Source of the DNA: Ignelater luminosus
Lineage: Eukaryota > Arthropoda > Insecta > Coleoptera > Elateridae
NCBI GenBank assembly: GCA_011009095.1
Contig: VTPC01089970.1
Span: 1 to 64,000 of the forward strand
Direction of reading: 5' to 3'
DNA length: 64,000 nt
This document shows, in pieces, positions 12,491 through 23,571 of this stretch; within the stretch, counting starts at the first letter, position 1; every line of letters starts with the position of its first letter. The translations under genes were made by a program, and so were the position numbers. The notes beneath the pieces were generated by a model. It ran no database searches. It was not told where the DNA came from and saw only the letters and a program-made list of their open reading frames with translations.

Positions 12491-13014
12491 CTAATCCATT
12501 GATTCCATCCGTTAGCGTATATGCATTCATTTCACATTCTCCTTCTTCTTCATTCTCACTATCAAAATTCAATTGATCAGTAGTACCTGGTTGCATATCA
12601 TAGACATCTTCATCTAGTATTTCAGAATCACTACAGACTGCTATTGGTTCGGTTTTAATATGAATCACCTAATGAAATTATTAGATCAATATTTTCAAAA
12701 TTTAATTATAAAAAGAAACATACCCCATTCTCATCTATGTTAACTTGACGCGGAGGAGGTCCATCACCATCTTCAACAACTTCATCTTTGATATGAATAC
12801 TCTACAGAAGTATGATGCAATTTAGATTGTAAATTGATAATAATAATAAAGGAGTGCTTACTATATCTCCTGCATTAGAAGTACTCCATGCATTCATCCA
12901 ACCAATTAGTTTTGATTGATTTTCTCGACAAGTTTTTCTATAATCAAACCAGCTATCTACTTTTGAAAGACAATCGGTACAAATCATGGTTGATAATTGA
13001 TCATTTGCAGAAAC
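12491..13014 (-). CDS. Zinc-finger gene, ZAD half-domain and acidic linker exons (5' partial)
   Basis: Three exons (12862-13014, 12724-12801 and 12491-12668) join in frame. The first encodes VSANDQLSTMICTDCLSKVDSWFDYRKTC and more; this is the second half of a ZAD (zf-AD) domain, the Cys-x2-Cys pair followed by the helix carrying 'F..FR..C'. ZAD is an arthropod-expanded dimerisation domain at the N terminus of C2H2 proteins. The next two exons encode acidic linkers, each with an 'IHIK.E' motif (SIHIKDEVVEDG, VIHIKTEPIAV); IKTEP and IKDE resemble psi-K-x-E SUMO acceptor sites. The exon with the first ZAD Cys pair and the start codon must lie upstream of 13014, and I did not find it. Confidence 0.85.
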
Positions 13015-14050
13015 CTGTCAAATATAACAATAATTATAATTAATGCACTTGTATGTTACATTAACATAATTTATAAGTCTATTAAGTCTTTCTGTTCTAA
13101 CCTAATCTACCAAAAATATTTTAAATTTGTAACTTTGTAGTTAGGTAATGAAAACTTTGTAAGGAAATCAACTGGAACGTAGTCATAGATTTGATGAACC
13201 AAATTATGTTTTTGATATGACGAAATCATTTTTATTCATTATTATTATTTATTTTATTTAGTTTATTTTCATATAAAAATAAATCAAGCATTGTAATATA
13301 TTCTAAATAGTAATAAACTAGTTTCAGCCATCAGGAAAGGAACACAAGGGCTTCAAAATGTCGCACTAAATATGTTCCTATAAGTCTTTGTTCTCCTGTT
13401 TTGAAATATTTTTTTATATATTTAAACTTTTTCTTGGATATATTTATATAACTAACTTTAATTCAATAGCAATAAAACAAAAGAAAATAGTTTTGAAATA
13501 TCAAAGAAAAACACAATATTGACCGACTATTTATTACTTTAAGCCCACCAATTATGTTGCACAACATGCTAGCATTGTAATAGGGAATGAGCAAACCCAT
13601 GTAGTTAAATATCTTTGTGCTTGACCAACACAGGCCTGATAAGAATAAAAAATAATATATATTATAGCAGTAAATAAATTTATAACATATCCACAGAATT
13701 TTTTTATAACATATCTACAGAATTTCATAGCATTATCAATTGACTGCATCAGGACAAACGAGAATGAATTCAACATGTTTCATTCATATTTCTAAAGGAG
13801 CCCCAAAATATATTCTAGAGGCCCTAGTACATGAATTGAAGACCCTAAGAAACTTTTTTATACATTGCTTAAACTTATTAAACATCGAGCATTTTATTCT
13901 TAAAGATAATACATTACATAATCTAACATTTAAAGACTTCTTAGAAGACTTTTGAAGCCTATATTTCAGAAGTTTGATTCCAGATGCTGATCTTGTGCCA
14001 TTTTGATGAAAATCTGAATTCATATAAAAATCAGTTATAGTTTTATAGAT
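13015..14050. other. No gene recognised upstream of the ZAD exon
   Basis: AT-rich sequence without a convincing exon. The missing first ZAD exon should encode a CxxC and end in a donor of matching phase; no such sequence was evident on the minus strand here. Confidence 0.4.
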
Positions 14051-14219
14051 TTCAAGGAGCTGGTGATAAACGTAATGAGGGAAGTGCTTCCAATTTAATA
14101 AAATAAGGTTTGCAGTGATCTCTTAGCACTTCCAATTGTTTCAATTGATACTGACTAGGTAATAGACATTTGTGCTGCAGTTCTGCAATGAATTCTTGAT
14201 AATTTATGTGAATTGCAAA
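14051..14219 (-). other. Coding-like fragment (~55 codons), unidentified
   Basis: A minus-strand frame reads AIHINYQEFIAELQHKCLLP, continues through a QYQLKQLEVLRDHCKPYF segment and ends SPAP-stop at 14051. Composition is protein-like (charged, leucine-spaced, few low-complexity residues), unlike nearby AT-rich shadow frames. No clear acceptor precedes it. It may be a terminal exon or a relic of a transposon or host gene. I do not recognise the family. Confidence 0.25.
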
Positions 14220-15469
14220 CAAGAATAACACAAATAATACAAATATTTATTTTAGATATCTTCATATCAAGTAGGCCAGTTATTAAAAAAGAAATATATA
14301 CAGGGTGTTTTCAAAAGTATGAAGGAAACACTGTTCACAACTCAAAATCGGCGATTAGCTGATTTGCATTTTACATAAAACAAACAAACAATATTTTTAC
14401 TTTTGTGAATAATATTCATATACACAACAGTTTATATATTGTTCATGATAAAAATAATCATTTCTTTCTTTTAATATAACTAAAACGCAACAAACCATAC
14501 CATCTGTTGCGATTTATTTTATATAGAACACTAGTTTTGTTGGTGCTGCTAGGTATTGTAATCAAGGGGAATACTTCCCACTAAGATTTATTGTCATGGT
14601 AAATCATGAAGTACGAATACTGACCATTGTCTAATTTTTTTCTTCTTTTTGTTTTATATAATATACAGAGCATACGCCGGCTGTGGAACGCTTTAAATAA
14701 AAAATTTTCTGTGTATCTGAGCCAAAATCCTTGGATGTCAACTTTATTTTTCAACGGGGCATCTATTCGAATGATTTTCACCTTTTCTTTACTCCCACTC
14801 TTATTCCTGATGAAGTCGTCAATTTTTTTTAATGGCAACTCCCATTTTATTACAGATTCTGATTCTCCTGAAGATTCTGAGTACAGCAAGCATACAACCA
14901 TGTCAGTGGTTTGGAACGCGATATGGGGGGGGGGCAATTATATTGCCTCAGAAATGTCGTTTTATCAATTACTTTTGTGTTATCTAGTTATTAGTCATTG
15001 TAATGGAATCTTGGCTGATCAAAAAAATACTGATACAATGATACACAATAATCATCAAAGTTAGTAAATCAACAGTTAACGAATATTATACAACAATGAA
15101 TTTTGTAGTTGATAATTTCCCGACAGTACCCAATTTTCTATCCTTTTATCATTGTGTGCTGTTCTCTATTTATTTAATGTAAAATGGTGCATTATTTAAC
15201 CAAAAAACAAAAAAAAATCAAAATTTTGATTATGAGGAGATAGACTCAAGAAAAAGTCTGCAATTTATTCAACATGACATATCCTGAAAGGGGGCATGTT
15301 AGGTGTGATCTCCAACAACATCTAAATGTGCCAGAAAATGTGGAATTAAATATTCCGTTGAAAGCGCAAGAAAATTCTCACAGCCCTACTTGAGGGCTAG
15401 CTGCTAATAATAATGTTAGTCAAATGTCTGTTGTTAAGTGTTTAAAAAATGGCATCCATACAAGGTGTG

Positions 15470-16400
15470 TTTAGTTCAAGAACTAAACGAAGATGATCCG
15501 GACCTTAGGCTTCAGTTTTGTGATAATATGATGGAAAGATATAATGCTGATCCTGATTTTGTCAACCAGATAAGTATTTACAATGTAGACCCATTGCTTA
15601 GCGTAATTTGGTAGTTTTGTTGAAATAAGTACCTCCTTAAGGTGCTTTATTATGATTTATATTTCTCTACCGGTTTACCTTTTACAGCATCATCAGGAGA
15701 AAAAACTAGTAACATCAATTTTAACCAAACTAGTAGTGTTAATTATTCGCATAATATATAAAACAGATACAATAAAATAATAAAAACTTAGATCACAAAA
15801 CTAAAACTGACAGATAAATTATAAAAGATGCAGCTGTAAATGTATGAAACTGACTGATTACTTCTACTAATAGCAATGACACTTGTAGTGTAAATAAGAC
15901 AACTTTTTTCTTGATGATGCTGTAAAAGGCAAAACCGGTAGAGAAATATAAATCATAATAAAGCACCTTAAGGAAGTACTTATTTCAACAAAACTATCAA
16001 AAGTATTTAGAACTTCTGAGAGACCATCTTGTTGCTGCTCTAGTTGAGTTGTATCCAGTTAGCGAAGAACCCAATGTTCCTAATATTAATTTGTGGTACC
16101 AGCATGATGGAGCACCCCCCCCCCCCCATTATCGTGTTTCTATTATGTGAAGTGTTTCCAGATTGCTGGATTGGAAGATGAGAGACAATTGAGTGGCCCA
16201 CTTGGTTTCCTGATCTCACTCTTTTAGACTTTTTTTTGTGGGGTTACCTTAGAAGTAAAATCTATTTTAATAAACCAAATTCTATTAAAATGTTAAAAAC
16301 AAGGATCTAAAATGAAATCCAAGAGATTGCCACAGATATGCTTCGCAACATGTCAAACTAGTTTATCCAAAAGACTTGTCTTTTACCAAGAAGTACGTGG
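15470..16400 (+). pseudogene. DDE transposase relic split by a MITE
   Basis: Upstream part: VQELNEDDPDLRLQFCDNMM followed by ERYNADPDFVNQI, typical of the region just before the first catalytic Asp in insect mariner relatives. Downstream of the MITE: LWYQHDGAPPHYRVS, then a broken 'WIGR..IEWPTWFPDLT' and 'LLDFFLWGYLRSKIYF', which hold the second catalytic Asp and the C-terminal core. Stops, a poly-C expansion around 16118 and the nested element abolish function. Confidence 0.75.
15614..15996. mobile_element. Nested MITE with ~80-bp inverted arms
   Basis: Arm 15614-15697 is repeated inverted at 15912-15994. Shared blocks are 'gttttgttgaaataagtac', 'ccttaaggtgctttattatg', 'tttctctaccggtttt' and 'ttttacagcatcatc'. 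The arms are nearly identical, so this insertion is younger than the transposase relic it interrupts. Confidence 0.85.
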
Positions 16401-17082
16401 GTCCCAGTTAAAACACTTAATTTTAAATTTTTAAAATTTTTTAATTTGATAGTTGTTATGCTTTGTAGTTTGATATTTTTATGTAATTGTTGTTTTGTTT
16501 CTGTGTTTAATATTTAAAACTGTTTACGTGGCTTCGTTTGTTGTTTATTGCATATTTTTTCTCTATCTGGAATAAATCAGTTTGTAGTTATGCCATTGAC
16601 ATATGTAATTGTATGCTTGCCATATGCAGAATCTTTAAGAGAATCAGAACCTGTAAGAGAAAATGGGGGTTGCCTTTAAAAAAAATTGATGATGTCATCA
16701 GGGTGAAGATGGGGGTAAACAAAAAAATAAAAATCATTAGAATAGATGCCTCATTGGGAAATAAGGTTGACGTATCCGAAGATTTTGGCCTCAGATGCAC
16801 AGAGAATTTTTTATTTAAAAGATAATGTAAAATGAATTTGGAAGTGCGAATGTTTTTGAAATTAGCATTGAACCATAAATTTTAAAATAGTGAGAATAGA
16901 GGGTTTTTTTCCAAATAGTAAAATAGTAAGTATCTTTCTGAAAAAGTGTGAATCAACTAAAATGGTTGGCCTGCTAAATTACAACTAGTCATGGGTATAA
17001 TCAAATGATTTTATTAATCGAAAGATTAGTAACTGAGAAATTTAAATATAATGATTGATATAAAATTCATGTTAAACGCTGG

Positions 17083-18680
17083 TAGTTTCAAATAACCTGG
17101 CCAAATTAATAGAATCACCTACAATTTTAAACTGTTTTGGTTTTATGAAGGTGAAAAAATGTAAACCAGTTTGTTAATGTATAGGCAACTTTATGTATAG
17201 GGTTAGTCAAAGTATAGTCTATCATTTTATTTCAATATAGTGAGTAGGTAAGTTAGATTTTGCTTTTATTACTGATCTATCTGTTATAAACTTTAAATAA
17301 TGAAACATATTTGATAGCGGTACTGTGGTAATTGAGGTGTAATTTGGACTTTTTGGTAAGCTCTATTGCAAGGTAAGTACATATATATATACACTAAATA
17401 ATGTTTTTAACTAAATTGTTTATAATGTTTTGAGTGTTTATTGTAATATTATCGTTAAACCATAACCTGCAAAATTTTACTGCCACTTTTTCAGATGGGT
17501 AGGGCAAAGGACCTTACTGGAGAACAAAAATCGTATGTAACAGCATTATCCAAAGTTTCACAAGCGTCAGTGAATCGCTTAGCTAAAAAATTGAAAACAA
17601 ACCAGCATACCAACAACCATCGTAAAGGAAGATGTGGCAGGAAAAACATTTCCGAGGGATATTGCAGTGGAAAACCGTAGGGCAACTAGTAAGGACATCA
17701 AAAACAAATTTGAAGAGGCAGGTTACAAGGTTTCAGAGCGTACCATTAGGCAAAACTTTTACAAACTGGGGTTCAAATGTCGACAACCTGTTAAGAAGCC
17801 TCGACTAACTCCAGCAATGGTTAAAAAGCGTTTGGAGTGGGCTAATTCTTACAAACATTTAACTGTAGATGACTGGCGCAGAGTAAGGAACGGAAATATT
17901 TCATTTAAATAACGTTTTCACATCATTACATGTTTGTTTTAGTGATGAATCCACATTTCAGATTTTGCAAGATAAGCCACAATTTGTAAGAAGAAGAACT
18001 GGGGAAAAGTACAATTCAGACTGCGTCATAAAGACAGTGAAACACCCTGTTTCAGTTATGATATGGTCTGTGATTAGTGGGAAAGGTCTGGGTCGTCTGT
18101 ACATTGTTGATGGTACCATGAGACAAGACCAGTACAAAGCGGTGCTGGAAAGCAGATTACTTCCTCAGTTACAGGAATGCTTTGGTGATGGTCCAAAAGT
18201 GTTTATACAGGATGAGGCTCCCTGCCACACAGCTAAGTCTGTGACAAAGTTTCTTGAAGAGAGCAAAGTGCCTGTATTGCGATGGCCTGGAAATTCTCCG
18301 GACATGAATCCAATTGAAAATGTTTGGGAGTACCTAAAAAGGCTACTGGCTACGGAAACCATCACAACAAAGCAACAACTGGTCGAAAGAATAATATATT
18401 ATTGAAACCATGATGAGAACTTAAAGAATACTGCTATAAAATGCATAGAAAGCATGCCTCGAAGGGTTGCCGCAGTCATTGCTGCTAGGGGTGGTTTAAC
18501 AAAATATTAATATTTTAGTTGTAATATATTATATTGTTAATTTTTTTTTGTATTATATGTTTTGTAATACACTAACATTACTCTACCTGCATTTTCATTA
18601 TTATACCCCTAATAACATTACCTGTATCTAAAAAAATGTTAAATTTTGTTAGTGATTCTAATAATTTGGCCAGGAACTGT
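17083..18680 (+). mobile_element. Tc1-like (DD34E) transposon, defective
   Basis: Inverted ends: left 'tggccaaattaatagaatca', right complement 'tggccaaattattagaatca'. TA follows the right end at 18681. The left outermost bases ('tagtttcaaataacc') are more degenerate than the right ('cagttcc'). The interior encodes a Tc1-family transposase on the plus strand. Confidence 0.88.
17494..18510 (+). pseudogene. Tc1-like transposase, near-complete but disabled
   Basis: It starts MGRAKDLTGEQKSYVTALSK (paired-type HTH), shifts frame near 17610-17640, then runs through 'ERTIRQNFYKLGFKCRQPVKK'-like HTH2 and 'RLEWANSYKHLTVDDWRRV'. About 50 bp of extra sequence with a frame change separate that from FSDESTFQ (first Asp). 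IQDEAPCHTAKS (second Asp) and DMNPIENVWEYLKR (Glu) follow, with 34 residues between Asp and Glu: DD34E. A TGG-to-TGA change at about 18403 truncates it just before NHDENLKNTAIKCIES. Few lesions suggest recent loss. Confidence 0.9.
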
Positions 18681-19054
18681 ATATGGTAATAGTATTATTT
18701 CAGTAATTTAAAAGATGACTTTAGCACTGAATATAGTAAGTATTTAGTTATTTGAATGATATTCATTTCAAATTAATTTATTTAATTGTTATATCAAATT
18801 TGAGCAGCAACAAATGGCCAATAGTATGGTTTTTAAATATCTTGAGTAAATATGAATCACGTGGTCTTATAATCGTCATTTGATTATCCCCATCATTATT
18901 TTATCCAATTTGAGAAATATACCGTTATAATCCATATAAATAAGCATTGAGTTGTTGTAACACATTTTTCAAAAACACAACATCCTAAAATTGCAATGAG
19001 TTAACGGTTATGTTTACAACCATTTGTCTTAGACCCAACTGCACCACTTTTATT

Positions 19055-19584
19055 GTGAGCAGGCCAATGCATCATAATATTATTGGCAGGATTGATTTCA
19101 AAATATGACAGCAGGTTTGAAATTACCTAGCCTCTTCTTGGCAATTAGATTAGGTTGTTGAACTCGCAGGACAAAAATGATTGCTGAAGGACAAACGAAA
19201 CATTAAATCGCGTGATTGTTGATGCTATGTGGATTAAATATTCATCTATTTTTATGTAATCTGTTGACGTGTGTTTAAAATTAGCTGGAGTAAAATCTTT
19301 ATTTATTTAATGTTTTTTATATTTAAAAAAGCAAATCTAACACAAACTCCCACAAATGAAAGAAATACATCTCATTAGCACAGCTTCCATTGTTCATCAA
19401 GATATACAAGAATTTTACTACAAAAATCACCTTCCACTTTTCACTTTCCCTATTTGACATGTAACAGTTAACATGTGTCATCAAGTAATCATTTTCCAAT
19501 ATGTGCCTGGCATTTTGTTCGAGAACCTAATTAAATATCAGATTATCATAATACGATAAAATGATTCAAAGCAGGAAATTTTTA
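19055..19584 (+). repeat. Interspersed repeat related to 62025-62190
   Basis: Blocks 'ggcaggattgatttcaaaat', 'ttacctagcctcttcttggc' and 'aaaatgattcaaagcaggaa' recur in the same order near 62049-62175 (there 'acctaacctcttctcaac' and 'aaaatgatgcaaagcaggaa'). At the 62-kb locus the sequence continues within about 60 bp into the segment found here only at 26330. Confidence 0.65.
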
Positions 19585-19953
19585 CTCACCACAAGTATCT
19601 AATAATCGTTTCGCTTTCGCAGTAGGGCCAGCCGATAGGCCGGTTCTAGCAGAGTCGTAGTCTGACGGTTTATCATTAAATGTCAAATACAAGGAGGGGA
19701 AGGGGGGACCAAATTTGCAAAATTTGCACTTTCTGAAAATGAAGAATCGGGATAACTTGAGAACGAGTGGACCGATTTTAACCAAACTTGGAGGGTAAGT
19801 GAAGCATAATGTTCTTCGATATGCACACACGAAGATATCGAAACGGCATCTGATGCCGCTCGAACCGATTTCGCCAGAGGGCGCGACAGGCCGAACAAAA
19901 CAGCGCTCGTAGCTCAGAAACTATAAAAGGCGACGGGAATCTGGCTTTCGTCG
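19585..19953. other. GC-richer flank with TATA box next to retroelement copy 1
   Basis: Base composition rises sharply compared with its surroundings. A 'ctataaaagg' TATA-like sequence at 19921-19930 lies about 32 bp upstream of the 5' end of retroelement copy 1. No coding frame is recognised. It may be the promoter of another mobile element. Confidence 0.4.
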
Positions 19954-19986
19954 CATTCCGGCTTCGAGTGCGAAGCGAGGCAGTCG
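19954..19986 (+). promoter_or_regulatory. Initiator plus DPE core promoter, copy 1
   Basis: Initiator core CATTC (A+1 at 19955) and AGTCG at 19982-19986, exactly +28 to +32. These match the insect Inr (TCAKTY) and downstream promoter element (RGWYV) consensus with the required spacing. The same pair is kept in copies 2 and 3. An internal promoter of this kind is typical of jockey/I-type LINEs. Confidence 0.7.
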
Positions 19987-20966
19987 ACCCGGTCTGCAGC
20001 GCGAGCGGTGACGCATCGGTGACGAAGAGTACGGGCTCAACCACAAACGCGGTAGTTGGGGAGCTACCGCCAACCCACCCTCCAGAGTCTGTGTTTGGGG
20101 GGCACAGGCCTGGCCCACTTCCACCACCAACGGGGCGACTTGAGGTCGCATCGCTGCATCAACCCAACCGACCGTCGGTCTCCAAGAATTGAGGGAGCTT
20201 GAAGATCGCGACCGCCACAAACCCAATCATACCCAAGATGCAGTAGATGGATCAACGGCCGCTCCACCACCAACCGGCGTCTGCGTAGGGGTGCGCAGGC
20301 CCGGCCATCATCACCACACATCTCAGCCTCACCCGATCGGCCCGGGTAGCTACCGGGCCGTGATTACCAAATTCCATTCCTACCCAAACCCTCGAGCCCG
20401 GGGCTCCTCGAGGTACCTACTCCACGACGCCCGGAAATTCTTCGTCAATCCGTCACGCTTCCCGCCAAATCCGTTCCCTCCAACAACTTCCCGCCAAACT
20501 ATTCCCGCCTAACAATTCCCGCCAATAATCACCACATCCATTCCAACCACCACACTGTTCTCACTGGGTTTTCCGTGGTTTCCCCAGTGGTTAAGGCAAA
20601 TGCCGGAACAGTTTTGCACTTCCACGGCACACTATATTCACCTAGACACCACACACCACCACACTAACATATACACACTCTCACACTTCTCATTACACAA
20701 TTTCAACACCGTTCTGAAAAGAACCGTCGCGTCGAACTCCTCGTCGTCTCTGTGTGACGGCTCGCTGGCCGTCCTTGGGTACTCCTCCAACCTGGGCATC
20801 GACACCATCACCTGCGGGGATCATGGAGAACCTGCTTCCGGCCTGCACCACCTTCGCCACCAGACCATCATCACCGTGGACTGCGGGCGTGCGGACTGCT
20901 TGGTGCCCGACATGTTGGCGTGCACGACAGGAGTTATCCTCCTTTTTTTTTCCAACCCAGCCATAG

Positions 20967-21005
20967 AGAGATTAAGTTCTCTAAATGGCAGCCACCTACG
21001 GTGGC
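20967..21005 (+). other. 3' tandem hairpins, copy 1
   Basis: Hairpin A: AGAGA, loop TTAAGT, TCTCT (20967-20982). Hairpin B: GCCACC, loop TAC, GGTGGC (20991-21005). The loop of A is identical in all three copies while stem bases change in pairs. Probably the 3' RNA structure recognised by a reverse transcriptase. Confidence 0.7.
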
Positions 21006-21027
21006 ATTTATTCATTGATGATGATGA

Positions 21028-21630
21028 TGGCTTTCGTCGATCGATGCAGCTTCGCAAGCAATATGGCGGGATAGGGGAGAAAGTCCAGTGAAAAACCGAA
21101 AAATCCCAAAGCTCTTCAAGAAACCGTTTCGAGAAACTGCAAACTTTACCATCCTCACCAAAACCGTCCGGATAGTCTGATCAACGTAATATTTGAGGTT
21201 TGTGTTCTAGGAATGTTTATCTACTCCCTCGAGAAAATCCGACTCGATTCGACGAACTCCGCACTTTTCTCCAAGACACGCCGAGACGCCCACTTAAAAA
21301 AAACTTGCAACTCGATTAATTATAGTCCGATCAAGTTGGGACCTTTTTAAAACTAAATACTATCATTAGGTGGCGTCCCACGTTTTTTTTTTTTTGGAGT
21401 CGATTAGAACAAGAAACGTAATTTGCCTTCTTTTGGTCCTTTTTAGAGCGATTATTCAGAGTTCCTATAAAAACGTAGTTGTAGCACTTTGATGCGCCGT
21501 GGAATGGGGAACAGAAAAGGTTCAATGCAATTTTTTCCTATAAAATCATCTTCTAGGTCGAAAACGCAAAAAACTGAAAATGGTGCAGATTTCGGGTGAT
21601 TGTTGCTGAGATTCGGCGTGTCGCTCTCCC
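21028..21630. other. Moderately GC-rich flank, no gene recognised
   Basis: Begins with the right target duplication of copy 1. Contains a poly-T tract near 21383. I see no recognisable coding or repeat structure apart from the inverted arm that starts at about 21631. Confidence 0.4.
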
Positions 21631-21777
21631 AACTGACCATATTCAGCAAAATAGAAGAATGAGAGTAATCTTTACGCAGTTGTCATCCTGAATTATGATC
21701 TGTGGGAGATTTAAACGGCCAAATCAGAATAGCGTATTCTGGTAGGTCAAATAATTTATATGCGTTTCATCATTTCA

Positions 21778-22170
21778 ACTATACAGCGTTCACAATGTTT
21801 CTGGGTCGTATATGGCTGTGGAAGAATGACAGTTTGAGTATTGTAAATCGGGCTGTTTATCTATTAACTCGGCTTGTAAAATCTTATTGACACTTAATGT
21901 GCTTTAAGGTTATGATTTTATGACAGTTTAACCTCATGCTGTTGTCTTTTTGTAACTCTGTAAATATAAGGAAAATTTGATTTCTTTTTAACAAAACAAA
22001 ACTAATCGGTACTAAACGTTTATGTAAAATTTCTAATCCTGCAATAGCCCCAAATGCAGCCGCAGGTAGGACAATTTTCAAAAAAAAAAAAAGAAAACAC
22101 TTCCAACTTAACAAAATGAAAGCATGGCCTGTTACGATCCAGAAACATCGTGAACGGAGTATATCTCGTA
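21778..22170 (+). repeat. Interspersed repeat, direct partner of 32508-33150
   Basis: Shared blocks, in order: 'ttcacaatgtttct', 'gaatgacagtttgagtattg', 'ctttaaggttatga', 'attttatgacagtttgac'-like, 'aaacgtttatg' and 'aacatcgtgaac'. The 32.5-kb copy has about 270 bp of additional sequence in the middle. Confidence 0.75.
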
Positions 22171-22229
22171 GTTTTTATTCCACTTTTGTTGAAGTGCATA
22201 TCTTACTCGAATAATGTGCTTTAAGATCC

Positions 22230-22262
22230 CATTCCGGCCTCGAGTGCGAAGCGAGACAGTCG
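22230..22262 (+). promoter_or_regulatory. Initiator plus DPE core promoter, copy 2
   Basis: CATTC with A+1 at 22231 and AGTCG at 22258-22262 (+28 to +32). The first C comes from the target duplication, so target choice may have completed the initiator. Confidence 0.65.
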
Positions 22263-23260
22263 ACCCGGTCTGCAGCGAGAGCGGTGACGCATCGGTGACG
22301 AAGAGTACGGGCTCAACCACAAACGCGGTAGTTGGGGAGCTACCGCCAACCCACCCTCCAGAGTCTGTGTTTGGGGGGCACAGGCCTGGCCCACTTCCAC
22401 CACCAACGGGGCGACTTGAGGTCGCATCGCTGCATCAACCCAACCGACCGTCGGTCTCCAGGAATTGAGGGGGCTTGAAGACCGCGACCGCCACACACCC
22501 AACCAAACCCAAGATGCAGTAGATGGATCAAAGGCCGCTCCACCACCAACCGGCGTCTGCGTAGGGGTGCGCAGGCCCGGCCATCACCACCACCCATCAC
22601 AGCCTCATCCGATCGGCCCGGGTAGCTACCGGGCCGTGATTACCAAATTCCTTTCCCATCCAAACCCTCGGGCCCGGGGCTCCTCGAGGTACCTACTCCA
22701 CGACGCCCGGAATTTCTTCGCCAATCCGTCACGCTTCCCGCCAACCCGTTCCCTCCAACAACTTCCCGCCTAACAACTCCCGCCAATAATCACCACACCC
22801 ATTCCAACCACCACACTGTTCTCACTGGGTTTTCCGTGGTTTCCCCAGTGGTTAAGGCAAATGCCGGAACAGTTTTGCACTTCCACGGCACACTATGCAC
22901 ACCTAGACACCCACACATCACCACTCTAACACATACACACTTCTCACCACACAATTCCAACACCATTCTGAAAAGAACCGTCGCGTCGAACTCCTCGTCG
23001 TCTCTGTGTGACGGCTCGCTGGCCGTCCTTAGGCACCACCACCGACGGGGATTATGGAGGACCTGCTTCCGGCCTGCACCACCATCGCCACCAGACCATC
23101 ATCACCGTGGACTGCGGGCGTGCGGACTGCTTGGTACCCGACATGGCGTGCACGACAGGAGTTATCCCACCATTTTTTCCAATTCACCAGCCATAGAGAA
23201 ATTAAGTTTTCTAAATGGCAGCCACCTACGGTGGCATTTATTCATTGAACCTGCTGCTGC
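22231..23260 (+). mobile_element. GC-rich non-autonomous retroelement, copy 2
   Basis: A 10-bp target duplication, 'ttaagatccc', occurs at 22221-22230 and 23261-23270. The 5' end, internal order and 3' hairpins match copy 1, with scattered substitutions and small indels. The 3' tail is (CTG)n-like ('ctgctgctgc') instead of (GAT)n. No protein-coding capacity is recognised. High similarity to copy 1 implies recent spread from one source. Confidence 0.87.
23197..23235 (+). other. 3' tandem hairpins, copy 2
   Basis: Hairpin A: AGAAA, loop TTAAGT, TTTCT (23197-23212). Relative to copy 1 one G-C pair has become A-T on both sides. Hairpin B: GCCACC-TAC-GGTGGC (23221-23235), unchanged. Confidence 0.7.
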
Positions 23261-23270
23261 TTAAGATCCC

Positions 23271-23571
23271 CATCAGATTTTCCAATATGATGAAACCAGT
23301 TTTCAGATTTTTTCATTTTTTGGAAATACATGAATAAGATATATTATTATTTTTTGAAAAATTATTATAACATTCATTAACACAACATATATGACCACTA
23401 GAACCTCTATTAAAAGATATAATAATAAATTATATGAAAATCATATTACATAATATATACTTGCTTATATTTTTTCATCTTTTCGCTCATATTAGCACTC
23501 AACTTTTGTAATTTCATTTTCAAGCACTTTTTCTAGGATAATTAAACGTCAAGATCAGAGAAACAGTTTAA
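23271..23571. other. AT-rich spacer, nothing recognised
   Basis: Very AT-rich DNA between copy 2 and the right inverted arm. It has no open frame of note. Confidence 0.5.

Larger units (their letters stand above)
14640..16825 (+). mobile_element. Old mariner-like element with ~200-bp inverted arms
   Basis: The left arm (14640-14900) matches the right arm (16620-16825) in reverse complement. Shared right-arm blocks include 'agaatctttaagagaatcag', 'aaaaaaaattgatgatgtca', 'aatagatgcc' and 'cagagaattttttatttaaa'. Between them lies a decayed plus-strand DDE transposase interrupted by a nested MITE. Translations of the arms look like short open frames, but the similarity is at DNA level and reads as terminal repeat rather than protein. 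Confidence 0.65.
19954..21027 (+). mobile_element. GC-rich non-autonomous retroelement, copy 1
   Basis: A 12-bp target duplication, 'tggctttcgtcg', occurs at 19942-19953 and 21028-21039. The element starts 'cattccggcttcgagtgcga' and ends in two hairpins followed by a (GAT)n tail. It is nearly identical to copy 2 and clearly related to the older copy 3. No terminal repeats, no tRNA-like A/B boxes and no reverse transcriptase or endonuclease frame are visible; the open frames are a by-product of GC-rich composition. Target duplication over 10 bp with a 3' simple tail points to target-primed reverse transcription by a partner LINE. Confidence 0.85.

Noticed and set aside
14581-16825. A conserved protein 'PLKKIDD..R...G..KK.KIIRIDA' in two copies
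   Set aside because: The similarity is equally strong at DNA level, in inverted orientation at the ends of one element, and frames are broken; it is terminal repeat sequence.
19921-21091. LTR retrotransposon or solo LTR with a TATA box
   Set aside because: No terminal direct repeats or TG...CA ends, the target duplication is 12 bp rather than 4-6, and the TATA lies outside the duplicated site.
19954-23260. Long overlapping open frames on both strands of the GC-rich copies
   Set aside because: GC-rich DNA has few stops; frames are open on both strands, differ in length between copies, lack known domains, and the best sense frame has a stop in copies 1 and 2.
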